Shown here piece by piece: positions 52,074 to 61,476 of a DNA stretch of 64,000 nucleotides. This DNA comes from Gammaproteobacteria bacterium. Lineage in GTDB: Bacteria; Pseudomonadota; Gammaproteobacteria; Steroidobacterales; Steroidobacteraceae. The stretch is from the NCBI GenBank assembly GCA_017577615.1, contig PKRE01000001.1, positions 372,001 through 436,000 on the forward strand, given 5' to 3'. Each line of letters begins with the position of its first letter. Position 1 is the stretch's first letter. The notes beneath the pieces were generated by a model. It saw only the letters and a program-made list of their open reading frames with translations, was not told where the DNA came from and searched no databases. A program made the position numbers and the translations under genes.

Positions 52074-53597
52074 CTAGCTCGCGCCCAAGAAGATCCGATA
52101 CGCAGGATTGTTGGTTTCTTCCGTGTACACGTACTTCAGCTCGCGCACGTGCATCGCGAATTGCGCGCTCTCCTCCGGAGGGATCTGGATACCGGCAAGC
52201 ACCCGTCCGTAGTCGGATCCATGGTTACGGTAATGGAACAGCGTGATGTTCCATTGTGTGCCGATAGCATGCAGAAACTTGAGTAGTGCGCCGGGGCGCT
52301 CCGGAAACTCGAAACGAAACAGCCGTTCGTGCTCCAACCCCGGGGAGTGTCCTCCGACCATATAGCGCACGTGCAGCTTGGCCATTTCGTTGTCGCTCAT
52401 GTCTACGACCGGATAGCCGGCTTGCCTGAGCATCGCGATGATGGCTTCCTTCTCCTCGCGCCCCTGCGACAGCGCGAGGCCGACAAACAGCTTCGCCGAC
52501 ACGCGATCGTTGTAACGGTAATTGAACTCGGTCACGCCGCGACGGCCGAGCGTCTCGCAGAACTTTAGGAAGCTCCCCTTTCGTTCTGGAATCTCGACCG
52601 CGATCAAAGCCTCGCGTTCCGCGCCGATATCCGCACGCTCGGCGATGTGACGCAAGCGATCGAAGTTCACGTTCGCGCCGGTGTTCACTGCGATGAAGGT
52701 CTTGCCGCGGCACTGCTCGCGCGCCACGTACTTCTTGATCCCGGCAACCGGCAGAGCGCCAGCTGGCTCGACGATGGTGCGATTGTCCTCGAAGATGTCC
52801 TGAATCGCGGCGCAGGTCTCGTCGGTGCTCACGGTGATGATCTCATCGACGTACTGACGGGCGAGACGAAAAGTCTCTTCTCCGACGCGGCGAACGGCGA
52901 CACCGTCAGCGAAGATGCCTACGCGCTCGAGCGTGACCCGCTCGTTCTGTCGCAGCGAGCGAGCCATGGCATCGGCATCGTCGGGCTCGACACCGATGAT
53001 GCGAATCTTCGGGAACAGATACTTGACGTAGGTGGCAATGCCCGCGATGACACCACCGCCGCCCACGGCGACGAAGATCGCATCGATCGCATCGCCGGGG
53101 TGCTGGCGCAGGATCTCCATGCCGATCGTGCCCTGGCCAGCGATCACATCCGGGTCGTCGAACGGATGAATGAATGTGAGGCCGCGCTCCTCGGCGATCA
53201 CGAGCGCGTGCTCGTACGCCTGGTCGTAGTCATCCCCGTGCAGGACGGCCTCACCGCCGAGGTCGATCACGGCCTGTACTTTGATCTGCGGCGTCGTGCG
53301 CGGCATGACGATCGTCGCCGGGATTCCCCTGCGCTTGGCGGCAAGGGCAACGCCCTGGGCGTGGTTGCCCGCCGACGCGCAGATCACGCCGCGTTGCGCA
53401 ACATCTTCCGGCAAGTGCGCGATCTTGTTGTACGCGCCTCGGAGCTTGAACGAAAAGACGGGTTGCAGGTCCTCGCGCTTGAAAAGCACTTGGTTGCCGA
53501 GACGGCGGCTCAAGCGCGGAGCGAGCTCGAGTGGCGTTTCGATGGCGACGTCGTAGACACGCGCCTTGAGAATGCGTTCGAGGTAATCGTGAGACAT
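52074..53597 (-). CDS. ilvA: Threonine ammonia-lyase, biosynthetic
   Basis: 507 residues. PLP enzyme converting threonine to 2-oxobutanoate, first step of isoleucine synthesis. The catalytic domain (1-325) has the PLP-lysine region VLFKREDLQPVFSFKLRGAYN, ASAGNHAQGVALAA and VAVGGGGVIAG. Two C-terminal ACT-like regulatory modules (about 330-420 and 425-505), with VTEFNYRYND and ITLFHYRNHGSDYGRVL, make it the isoleucine-inhibited long form. Standalone on the minus strand; converges with the kinase gene. Confidence 0.95.
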   Translation of the reverse strand: MSHDYLERILKARVYDVAIETPLELAPRLSRRLGNQVLFKREDLQPVFSFKLRGAYNKIAHLPEDVAQRGVICASAGNHAQGVALAAKRRGIPATIVMPRTTPQIKVQAVIDLGGEAVLHGDDYDQAYEHALVIAEERGLTFIHPFDDPDVIAGQGTIGMEILRQHPGDAIDAIFVAVGGGGVIAGIATYVKYLFPKIRIIGVEPDDADAMARSLRQNERVTLERVGIFADGVAVRRVGEETFRLARQYVDEIITVSTDETCAAIQDIFEDNRTIVEPAGALPVAGIKKYVAREQCRGKTFIAVNTGANVNFDRLRHIAERADIGAEREALIAVEIPERKGSFLKFCETLGRRGVTEFNYRYNDRVSAKLFVGLALSQGREEKEAIIAMLRQAGYPVVDMSDNEMAKLHVRYMVGGHSPGLEHERLFRFEFPERPGALLKFLHAIGTQWNITLFHYRNHGSDYGRVLAGIQIPPEESAQFAMHVRELKYVYTEETNNPAYRIFLGAS

Positions 53598-53747
53598 CGA
53601 TGACAGGCGGGATGTGGCCTTTGTTGGAGGTGGTTACGGTACCAGGAATGAGTTCCGCGGTCTGCCGTTCCTCGCATCCGAATACGGCGACGGCGATGGC
53701 CGGCACGGGCGGCCAGGAGCGCTGCAACCTGCGATAATGCGTGCCCG

Positions 53748-55058
53748 ATGACTCGCAAGACACGCTTTTCCACGATGCCCTTATCGCTGACCCGCCGCCA
53801 GGTGCTTGCCGCCGCGGCCGCGACTTCGTTTGCGCCGATGACGACATTGGGGCGCAACGTCATCCCCACCTCATCCCGCGAGCTATGGGAGTGGGTCCGC
53901 CACCAGCCGGTGCTCGAACCGCACCTCGCGTATCTGGACGTCGCGGGGGCAGGTCCGACGATGCGCGCCGCAATGGTCGCAGAATACCGAGCGCGCGAGG
54001 CGCAAAGCTACCGCCTGGCGACGATGAGCACGCGCGAGCACTGGGTTGCCGAGACGACCCGGGTCGCCACGCGCGTGGCAGAGTTTCTCGGCTGTAATGC
54101 GGACGAGCTGTGCTTCACCCATGGCGCGGGGGAAGCGCTCAGCCTGGTAGCGGGCGGTCTGGATCTCAATGCCGGCGACGAAATCATCACGACTTCTCGC
54201 GAGCATCCTGCGGCATTGGCGCCCTGGCTCGTGCTCGCTCGCCGGCGCGGGGTCGTCGTCAAGCAAATCGACCTACCCGCTCCGCTCAGTGATCCCGAGC
54301 AGGTGCTCGGCCTGTTCGCGGGCGCGACCACCGACCGGACAAAGGTCTTCTTGTTTTCGCATGTTCAATGTGCAGATGGCGCGCTGTTGCCCGTGACCGA
54401 TCTGTGCCGGTTCGCGCGGCAGCGGAACATCGTTACGGTCGTCGACGGGGCGCAGGCGATCGGAATGCTCGATTTTCAACTGCGCGATTTGGGCTGCGAT
54501 TTCTATGCCGGTTGCTTCCATAAGTGGCTCGGCGGATCGCATGGCACCGGCTTCTTGTACGTCCGCCGCGAGATGCTCGAGCGAATATGGCCGCTCGCGC
54601 CCCGGGCGCTCGACAGCATATCGGCGTCCTCAACCGCCGCAGCAGACGTGCCAGCTGCCCTGCGCAAGCTCGGCAACCTCGTGCCACAACTGTGGCCCGC
54701 GCTTCGCGGCGTGGAATCCGCCATGGAGCTCCAGCGCCAAATCGGGCGTAGCCGCATCGAAGCGCGCATACGCGAGCTAGCGATCTATACGCGTCTGCGC
54801 CTGCAGCAGCTGAGCGAGGCGGAAATTCTGACCCCCGCGCGCCCTGGTTCGTGGGGCGGTATTCTGACGGTTCGTTCGAGTAAGCATTCCGCCGCCGACT
54901 TGACGACGGTATTGACGCGCGGTCATCGCGTTCACGTCCGTAGCGTGGATTGGCCGGGGAGCGTCCAAGGCGCAGTACGCATCTCGGTGCACATCTTCAA
55001 TACACACGACGAAGTCGACAGGCTCCTGCAAGGTCTCGACCGCGCGCTGAGGCTCTAG
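53748..55058 (+). CDS. Class V aminotransferase-like protein with Tat-type signal
   Basis: 436 residues. The N terminus has a twin-arginine signal (SLTRRQVLAAAAATSFA). The rest is a class V PLP fold of the isopenicillin-N-epimerase/cysteine desulfurase type: GAGPTMRAA, LCFTHGAGEALSLVAGGL, HVQCADGALLPV, VVDGAQAIGMLDF and the PLP lysine in CFHKWLGGSHGTGFLYV. Export of a PLP enzyme is unusual. Substrate unknown; not linked to a biosynthetic cluster. The next gene, a small membrane protein, starts 6 nt downstream. Confidence 0.82.
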   Translation: MTRKTRFSTMPLSLTRRQVLAAAAATSFAPMTTLGRNVIPTSSRELWEWVRHQPVLEPHLAYLDVAGAGPTMRAAMVAEYRAREAQSYRLATMSTREHWVAETTRVATRVAEFLGCNADELCFTHGAGEALSLVAGGLDLNAGDEIITTSREHPAALAPWLVLARRRGVVVKQIDLPAPLSDPEQVLGLFAGATTDRTKVFLFSHVQCADGALLPVTDLCRFARQRNIVTVVDGAQAIGMLDFQLRDLGCDFYAGCFHKWLGGSHGTGFLYVRREMLERIWPLAPRALDSISASSTAAADVPAALRKLGNLVPQLWPALRGVESAMELQRQIGRSRIEARIRELAIYTRLRLQQLSEAEILTPARPGSWGGILTVRSSKHSAADLTTVLTRGHRVHVRSVDWPGSVQGAVRISVHIFNTHDEVDRLLQGLDRALRL

Positions 55059-55064
55059 GCACAC

Positions 55065-55463
55065 ATGGATCTCACGCAACTGCTACTGTCGGGATCTCTC
55101 GCCGGGCTCGTCAGCGTGCTGGTCCACACGACGCTCTGGTCGGCCCTCGCGATGTGGAACACGAAACGGGCGGTACCGCACGCAGAGCCGCCGCTTCCCG
55201 AGACGATTCTGCACATGCTCGCCGGCGTCGTTCTCGCCTTCATCTTCTGGTTGAGCTGGGGTCTTGCGGCCATCACGGACGGTCGATGGTGGGTCCGCGG
55301 CCTTTATTTCGGGGGACTGGCCTGGCTCGCACTGACACTGCCCACGATCGTCAGCTTGATCGTTGGCCGGATCATCGATGCGCGCACGGGGTTATTGGTG
55401 GCCTCCAGATGGGCCACCACCGCCGTGTCGGTCGGTCTAACGTGCGCCTGGAGCTGGCACTAA
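55065..55463 (+). CDS. Small integral membrane protein of unknown function
   Basis: 132 residues with four hydrophobic helices (LSGSLAGLVSVLVHTTLWSAL, ETILHMLAGVVLAFIFWLSW, GGLAWLALTLPTIVSLIVG and the last WATTAVSVGLTCAWSW). No family recognised. Starts 6 nt after the aminotransferase-like gene and is probably co-transcribed. Ends overlapping the convergent hydrolase gene by 4 nt. Confidence 0.7.
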   Translation: MDLTQLLLSGSLAGLVSVLVHTTLWSALAMWNTKRAVPHAEPPLPETILHMLAGVVLAFIFWLSWGLAAITDGRWWVRGLYFGGLAWLALTLPTIVSLIVGRIIDARTGLLVASRWATTAVSVGLTCAWSWH

Positions 55464-56311
55464 CGATCGAAGAATTCACGCACGATCGCTGCGAAGCGAT
55501 TCGGGGCCGCGGCCAGAAAACCCTGTCCGTAATCCGACACCTCGAGCAGCGAGCCGTTGCTCAACGCTGCTCGCATGCGCGGGGCCTGCTCCCAGAACTC
55601 GTCTTTCGGACGCAGCACGAGCGTCGGTTGCCTGACGAGCGGCAGACGCTCGCTCGGCGAAAAGTCGAGCGCGGCGGCCAACGCTTTAACCCCGTTGATG
55701 CCGGCGCGCAGTCGATCGCCGAAGTCCTCGGCAAGTGCCGTCGTCGGCACGCCAGGTCCGCGGGACTCCAGCACACGCTGCCATTCCTCAATCACATCGC
55801 TCCCATCTTCACGCGCACCGAGGGGAGCGGAATTCTGCAAGAGTGTGACTCGATCTTGGGCGGAGTAAGAAGGCACTCCCCACAACATCAAGCGTCGCAC
55901 CAGCTGAGGACGCGCAATGGCCAGCTCGGCAGCGACAGCCGCACCGAGCTGATAGCCAAGCACGTCGACTTGCCGTAGCCTGAAGCTGTCCAGAAAATCG
56001 GCGATGGCGCCTGCGATGTCCGCCGCCGACATCTTGCCGTTCGGCGCGTCGGAGCTTCCATGTCCTGGCAGATCCGGCGCATAGACGCTGCGATCGTTGC
56101 CGAGCTCCTTCAGCAACGACAAGAAGAAGCGGCCTGAACCGCCGCTATGGTGCAGGCAAATCATCGTCGTGCGTTCGTCGAAGCCGCCACCCGACGGGTA
56201 CGCCGTCCATAGGTGAAGCTGACCGAAACGAGATTCCGCATACGAACGACGCACGTGAATGACTGCGGGCTGTGGCAGCGGCAGACGATTGCGATGTTTA
56301 GCGTGAATCAC
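55460..56311 (-). CDS. Alpha/beta hydrolase-fold protein lacking catalytic Ser and His
   Basis: 283 residues of alpha/beta hydrolase fold: LHHSGGSGRFFLSLLKEL (oxyanion loop), YAPDLPGHGSSDAP, then the nucleophile elbow reading VLGYQLGAAVAAE, where Ser of GxSxG is Gln. The segment usually ending in catalytic His reads SDYGQGFLAAAPNRF, with Gln in place of His. Fold intact and length normal, so a non-enzymatic or altered chemistry role is possible. Starts at ATG 56311; no obvious ribosome site. Monocistronic. Confidence 0.82.
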   Translation of the reverse strand: MIHAKHRNRLPLPQPAVIHVRRSYAESRFGQLHLWTAYPSGGGFDERTTMICLHHSGGSGRFFLSLLKELGNDRSVYAPDLPGHGSSDAPNGKMSAADIAGAIADFLDSFRLRQVDVLGYQLGAAVAAELAIARPQLVRRLMLWGVPSYSAQDRVTLLQNSAPLGAREDGSDVIEEWQRVLESRGPGVPTTALAEDFGDRLRAGINGVKALAAALDFSPSERLPLVRQPTLVLRPKDEFWEQAPRMRAALSNGSLLEVSDYGQGFLAAAPNRFAAIVREFFDR

Positions 56312-56528
56312 TGAATACCTCGTGGCGGGCGCTCGTGCGGCGTCGCGCTCGGGGCGTCGCTCGCCTAACGATGCGTAGCTGACATATCCTGAACAAGTCA
56401 GGACCGTTCACCGTGGAGTACAGATTCTACGTGTCGCGTGCCATCCAGAAATGGATGCACTTCTCAGCTTGCGCAGGCACCGCGCGACGAATGGCGCATC
56501 GAGCCGAGCAAGGTGTGGAGGTCGAAGC

Positions 56529-58649
56529 ATGACATCCAAAGCCATGAAAAAGTTCCATGCGGGCGCCGTGCTCCTCGCTCTCGTTTTTGTGAGCGCGAGC
56601 GTTGCAGCCGAGGCGCAACCTTACACAGCCGAAGCGATGTGGCGCTTGAAGCGCTTGGGCGATCCTGCCATTTCACCCGACGGTCGCATGGCCGTCGTGC
56701 CCGTGACGACCTACGACATAGCGGAGAACAAGGCGATCACGAACTTGTGGCTCGTGCCGACCAAGCCGGGACGTGCACGCCAGCTTACGAGCGGCGACAC
56801 GAGCGACAACTCCCCCGCTTGGAGTCCGGACGGACAGTGGATCGCGTTCGTATCCAAACGGGGAGATGACGAGCAAGCCCAGCTTTATGTCATTCCGGTC
56901 GACGGCGGCGAAGCGCGACGCATCACGAACGTGCCGACCGGAGTGATCGCGCCCAAGTGGTTTCCTGACTCGAAGCGCATTGCCTTCCTTTCCCAGGTCT
57001 GGCCGGATCTGAAGAGCTGGCAAGAAATGGAAGCGCGGATGAAGGAGCGCGCCAATCCGAAGATGTCGGCGCAGGTCTGGTCGAAGGCGCCCATCGCGTA
57101 CTGGGATCGTTTCCTCGACGATCGCGAGACCCACGTCTACGCCGTGAGCATCACAGGCGGCGAGCCAGTTGCACTGACCCTCGGCTCGGGATACTCGCTC
57201 GACGTCGCGGAGCCGGATGCAAGCTCGTACGACATTTCTCCCGATGGAACTGAGCTTGCCTTTGCAGCGAATGTCGACAAGACCGGCATCGATCCGAACT
57301 TCGACATCATCACGCTGCCGCTCGATGGAGGCACACCGACAAACCTCACGGCCGACAACCCCGCCAATGACCTGTCGCCGCTCTACAGCCCGGACGGCAA
57401 GCTGCTTGCGTACCGACGGCAACTCATCAAAGGCTTCTACGCCGATCGCGCCCGCTTGATGATATACGACCGCCGCAACCGAACGACGCGTGGGCTCACC
57501 GACGACTGGGATCGTTCCGCGGACGGGCTCGTATGGTCGCCCGATTCGAGCGCATTATTCGGGTCGATCGACGATGCGGGCACGCGCCGCGTCTATCGAT
57601 TCGACGTGTCCGGCGGACCACCGCGAGCCATCACACGCGAACCGAGCTTCAGCTCCCTCGCGGTCGCTGGCAGCGGGCCCGTCATCGTCGCTCTACGACA
57701 AAGCTTCATCGAGCCACCGACCCTCGTCAGCATCATCGCGCGCACTGGCGCGGCAACGAAGCTCACCGACTTCAATGACGCTGCGCTGGCGCAGCTCGCG
57801 CCCGGCCGTTATGAGCGCGTGACGTACAAGGGTGCGAACGACGAAGACGTGCAGATGTGGATCGTCTACCCACCCGACTTCACACCCGACAAGCGCTGGC
57901 CGCTTTATCTACTGCTGCACGGCGGGCCGCACAATGCGATGACCGACGGTTATCAATGGCGCTGGAACGCGCAAGTGTTCGCCAGCTGGGGCTATGTCAC
58001 GGCGTGGCACAATTTCCACGGCTCGAGTGGCTTCGGCAACGCTTGGGCAGACTCGATCAGCAAGGAATGGGGCGAGCTGCCATATAGAGATACGATCGAG
58101 GCCGCGAAATGGTTTGCAGCGCAACCATGGATCGACCCGGAGCGCATGGCGGCTGGCGGCGGCAGCTACGGGGGATATTTGGCGACGTACCTGCTCGGAC
58201 GTGAGCATCCGTTCAAGACGTTGATCGCACACGCGCCTGTCTACAACGCATACACGCAATACGCCAGCGACTACGGCGCAACAAAGAAGCGGCACGGTGA
58301 GTTCTGGGAGGACTTCGCACGGTTTGAGCGCAACTCACCGCACATGCGCGCAGCCAACTTTCGCACACCGATGTTGGTGATTCATGGGCAACGCGACCTA
58401 CGCGTGCCGGTTAATCACAGCATCGAGCTGTTCAATACGCTGCAGGTGCTCGGCGTGCCGAGCCAATTCGTGTACTTCCCCGACGAGAACCATTGGATTC
58501 TGAAGCCACAGAATTCGCTCTTCTGGTACGAAACCATGCGCAAATGGCTCGCGAAGTACGTACCGCCGGGCGCCACGGCACTGAGCCCGGATGCGGCCAC
58601 CGACTCGGCGGTCCCGGAGCCAGCGGTCGAGCACCACAGCGGCGAATAA
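56529..58649 (+). CDS. S9 family peptidase (prolyl oligopeptidase fold), exported
   Basis: 706 residues. Signal peptide (AMKKFHAGAVLLALVFVSAS, cleavage near VAA-EAQ). The N-terminal part contains PD40/WD40-like propeller repeats (ISPDGRMAVVP, WSPDGQWIAFVSKRG, YSPDGKLLAYRRQ). The C-terminal hydrolase domain has the triad: Ser in GGGSYGGYLATYLLG, Asp in HGQRDLRVPVNHS, His in PDENHWILKPQN. Probably an acyl- or dipeptidyl-aminopeptidase in the periplasm. Start at 56529 with GGAGG upstream; the frame extends further upstream without a signal. Confidence 0.92.
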   Translation: MTSKAMKKFHAGAVLLALVFVSASVAAEAQPYTAEAMWRLKRLGDPAISPDGRMAVVPVTTYDIAENKAITNLWLVPTKPGRARQLTSGDTSDNSPAWSPDGQWIAFVSKRGDDEQAQLYVIPVDGGEARRITNVPTGVIAPKWFPDSKRIAFLSQVWPDLKSWQEMEARMKERANPKMSAQVWSKAPIAYWDRFLDDRETHVYAVSITGGEPVALTLGSGYSLDVAEPDASSYDISPDGTELAFAANVDKTGIDPNFDIITLPLDGGTPTNLTADNPANDLSPLYSPDGKLLAYRRQLIKGFYADRARLMIYDRRNRTTRGLTDDWDRSADGLVWSPDSSALFGSIDDAGTRRVYRFDVSGGPPRAITREPSFSSLAVAGSGPVIVALRQSFIEPPTLVSIIARTGAATKLTDFNDAALAQLAPGRYERVTYKGANDEDVQMWIVYPPDFTPDKRWPLYLLLHGGPHNAMTDGYQWRWNAQVFASWGYVTAWHNFHGSSGFGNAWADSISKEWGELPYRDTIEAAKWFAAQPWIDPERMAAGGGSYGGYLATYLLGREHPFKTLIAHAPVYNAYTQYASDYGATKKRHGEFWEDFARFERNSPHMRAANFRTPMLVIHGQRDLRVPVNHSIELFNTLQVLGVPSQFVYFPDENHWILKPQNSLFWYETMRKWLAKYVPPGATALSPDAATDSAVPEPAVEHHSGE

Positions 58650-58773
58650 CGATGGGTGCGGACAGACGGACCAGGTAGAGTCGCGAGGTGGGACGCAGTC
58701 CGCCGGCTACATCATCCCGATGCGTTTCGGACTGCTGCTACGCCTTGTGCGGAAGCGTACAGGAGCACGAGCG

Positions 58774-59652
58774 ATGAGCCGTAACGTCTCTTCACCCCGT
58801 ACCGCAGCCCGTGTCGGCATGCTCGCTGCAGCGATCGCGGTCATTGCAGCATGTCAGCGCGACGAGCTGCGCACAGAGGACGAGCAGCCCACCGCCGTGG
58901 ACTGGGCGCAGGCAGCGCTGGCACGCAATCCGCAGCTTGAGGTCTTGGCGACGGATCGACAAGCGGAAATCTTTACCGTGCGCGACAAGCAAACCGGTGA
59001 GATACGTACCGTCAAAATGCAAGAGCTCGTCGCTGCGCCGATCACACAGCTTGCGCAGCTACCCGTTCTGACCGAATCAGCACGCGTGCCCTCGACCGAG
59101 TCGGATCCACAATCGATAGCATCCGACCCGAGCGGGATCGAGCTCCCAGCGGGCACTGAAGAGCGTCCAGCAGCTGAGGAGACACCAACAGCCGCCGACT
59201 GGGCTCGATCCGCTGCGCCGAGCTACACGATCGAGCGCACGGGTGACCAGATCCGTGTGAGCGGACCCGGCGTCAGCATCGTGAGCACCGGTGGCGCGCG
59301 CCAAATGGATGAGGGTCTTTCACGTGGCAGGCTGGCGGAACCGATCATCTGTGAGGGTAGGCGCATGATGCACCTCGACAGGCGAGAAATCTTCGTCGAG
59401 GGCAATGCCGTCACCGTTCGCGGGGGATGCGAGCTTCACCTCACCAACAGCCGCATCGTGGCAACTGGCACCGCGCTCGTGGTGCAGGACGGCACCGTAC
59501 ATGTCTCGAACAGCACGCTTGCGGGACAGCAACACTCATTCGACGTCGGTGACGAAGCCAAGCTGTTCGCACGCTCCTCCACGTTCACCGGCATTCCGCG
59601 GCGCTCACAGCGCGCCGTCGTCCAAGATCAAGGCGGGAATCGCTGGCGGTGA
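58774..59652 (+). CDS. Lipoprotein with repeat-containing N half and beta-helix-like C half
   Basis: 292 residues. Signal peptide MLAAAIAVIAAC lipobox. The mature N half holds a segment AVDWAQAALARNPQLEVL and, after a linker of Ser/Pro/Glu, a second similar AADWARSAAPSYTIERT. The C half is a probable beta-helix: CEGRRMMHLDRREIFVEGNAVTV, CELHLTNSRIVATGTALVVQ, VHVSNSTLAGQQHSFDV. No known family. Start at 58774, with AGGAG upstream. It follows the S9 peptidase by 124 nt. Confidence 0.72.
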   Translation: MSRNVSSPRTAARVGMLAAAIAVIAACQRDELRTEDEQPTAVDWAQAALARNPQLEVLATDRQAEIFTVRDKQTGEIRTVKMQELVAAPITQLAQLPVLTESARVPSTESDPQSIASDPSGIELPAGTEERPAAEETPTAADWARSAAPSYTIERTGDQIRVSGPGVSIVSTGGARQMDEGLSRGRLAEPIICEGRRMMHLDRREIFVEGNAVTVRGGCELHLTNSRIVATGTALVVQDGTVHVSNSTLAGQQHSFDVGDEAKLFARSSTFTGIPRRSQRAVVQDQGGNRWR

Positions 59653-59802
59653 AGCTGCGGACGGGCGAGTCGGCGCGCTCGGCCGAGTGCGCTCGCACTG
59701 GCCGCGATCCGTGAACGACTCACTCAATGCTGCCGGCATCCCTCAACGCGCTTCGCAGTCCCCAGCCACCAGCTGCGATTGCTTACAATGCCTGGCAGTG
59801 CC

Positions 59803-61350
59803 ATGGCATCCAACAACAACGTGCGTTTAGGCAACCAGCACAGCCCGCGAGCTCTTTTCTTGTGCTTACTGGCAGCGATCGTGAGCGCTCTGGCAGCGGT
59901 AGGCTGCACGCAGGAGCCGCCGCCCCCGCCCGCGCCGCCTGAGCCCGAACGCGAGCTGTTTCACTGGACAAGGCCTGTGCTGCTCGACGTCGCCAGCACC
60001 GACACGTCAACGGAGACGCACGATCTGGCCTGGCTCGAGCGTGAGCTACGATATCTGTTGCTACGCGGGCACATGCGATTGCTCTCCGACGCGTCCCGCA
60101 CTCCGGTGTTCGTGCTGCGGCTGCAGCTGGATGCGGATGCAAAGCACGCGCAGCTGCAATTGATTGCTCCGGACGGACTCCTCGAGCGGGAACGCAAGCT
60201 TGAGCTGGGACCCGAACCGCTCGCTACGATCAAGACACTCGCTGAAGCTTTGCCGCGCTTTCTCGAAACGCCTGCGCGTACTCGTGACTGGACTCGGTTC
60301 ATCGGCACCGACGATGCACGCGCCTACGATATCTATCTGCGGTCTGCACAGGACGTTCTCGGTGCTTCCTCACCGGGCATCACTCGCCCTGTGTGGAGCA
60401 ACGCCGCGACACGTGCGATTGCACGCCTCGAGTCGCTCACGCGTTCACATCCGCGCTTCGCGCGCGCCTGGGCAGCGCTCGCCGTGGCATACCTGAGCCT
60501 CGGCGGAAAGGATGTACCGTCGCTGACCGAGCTCGCCGAATCGAGCGCCGAACGCGCTCTCGTGCTCGACGACGAGATAGCGGAAGCGCACGCCGCGCTC
60601 GGGATCGTGCACCTTCGTCGTAATGAGTGGATCGCTGCACACGAACGGCTTCAGCGCGCGCTCGAGCTCGATGCGCGGCTTGCCGCGGCAGCCGAAGCCA
60701 TCGCGTGCCTGTACGCCGATGCAGGCCTCTATGCGCGCAGCCTTGCTCACAGCCGGCTTGCAGTCTCTCTACAACCTCGCAACGCAGGCGCGCTCGAATG
60801 TCTCGCATACGCCGAGATCGGCTCCGGCACGGCGGCCGACGCAGACGAGTTCGTTCCGATCGCATCCGTGGCGCGTGTACGCGCGCTCGCGGCGTTCTTG
60901 CAGGGCGATGCCCGAGCCGCGGAACGTCTGCTACGCAGAACAATTCCTCGGGCCGAGTTCGAGATCTGGGCCGGACCGACGCTGCAAGCCGCTTCGAACC
61001 GCAGGATGGTTCCCGACGCGCTCAAAGCTATCACCAGAGCCGCAAATGACGGGTATATCGATGCTGCGACTGAAATCCTCTGCGGTGCGGCCCTCAAGCA
61101 GCCGGAATTTGTCTTCAACCGCATCGCGCGGCTCGCACGCGACGAGTTGCACGCACCGTTGCGCGTATTGTGGCTGCCGAATGCGGATTTCCTGCGCAAG
61201 CACCCGCGCTTCGAAGATGTCATCAGCAAAGCCGGATTGCCTTCGTTCTGGCACGGCAACGGACCGCCCGATATCTGCGTGCGCGAACCGAATGTATACG
61301 GATGCAGTTTGTCCGCCGCGCCGCCGACCGCGGCGCATACGGGTGCGTGA
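59803..61350 (+). CDS. TPR-containing lipoprotein
   Basis: About 515 residues. Signal peptide with lipobox near VGC (LLAAIVSALAAVGC) followed by a Pro-rich spacer. Residues about 150-370 contain tetratricopeptide-like helices (ARAWAALAVAYLSLGGKDVP, AEAHAALGIVHLRRNEWIAA, AAEAIACLYADAGLYARSLA). The C-terminal 100 residues form a distinct domain (WLPNADFLRKHPRFEDVISK). The layout resembles the C-terminal half of adenylate-cyclase/TPR regulators but no enzyme domain is present. TACAAT at 59784-59789 could be a -10 element. Confidence 0.7.
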   Translation: MASNNNVRLGNQHSPRALFLCLLAAIVSALAAVGCTQEPPPPPAPPEPERELFHWTRPVLLDVASTDTSTETHDLAWLERELRYLLLRGHMRLLSDASRTPVFVLRLQLDADAKHAQLQLIAPDGLLERERKLELGPEPLATIKTLAEALPRFLETPARTRDWTRFIGTDDARAYDIYLRSAQDVLGASSPGITRPVWSNAATRAIARLESLTRSHPRFARAWAALAVAYLSLGGKDVPSLTELAESSAERALVLDDEIAEAHAALGIVHLRRNEWIAAHERLQRALELDARLAAAAEAIACLYADAGLYARSLAHSRLAVSLQPRNAGALECLAYAEIGSGTAADADEFVPIASVARVRALAAFLQGDARAAERLLRRTIPRAEFEIWAGPTLQAASNRRMVPDALKAITRAANDGYIDAATEILCGAALKQPEFVFNRIARLARDELHAPLRVLWLPNADFLRKHPRFEDVISKAGLPSFWHGNGPPDICVREPNVYGCSLSAAPPTAAHTGA

Positions 61351-61476
61351 TCACCGCAACAACTACGCCTAGCACCGCCTCTATAATCGCTCGCAGAACG
61401 AACGGGCGTACTCATCGGACGCTGTTGGGCCCTGCGTCCAGGCGCCGAACGATCGACGCGCCACCGGAGATAGTGC

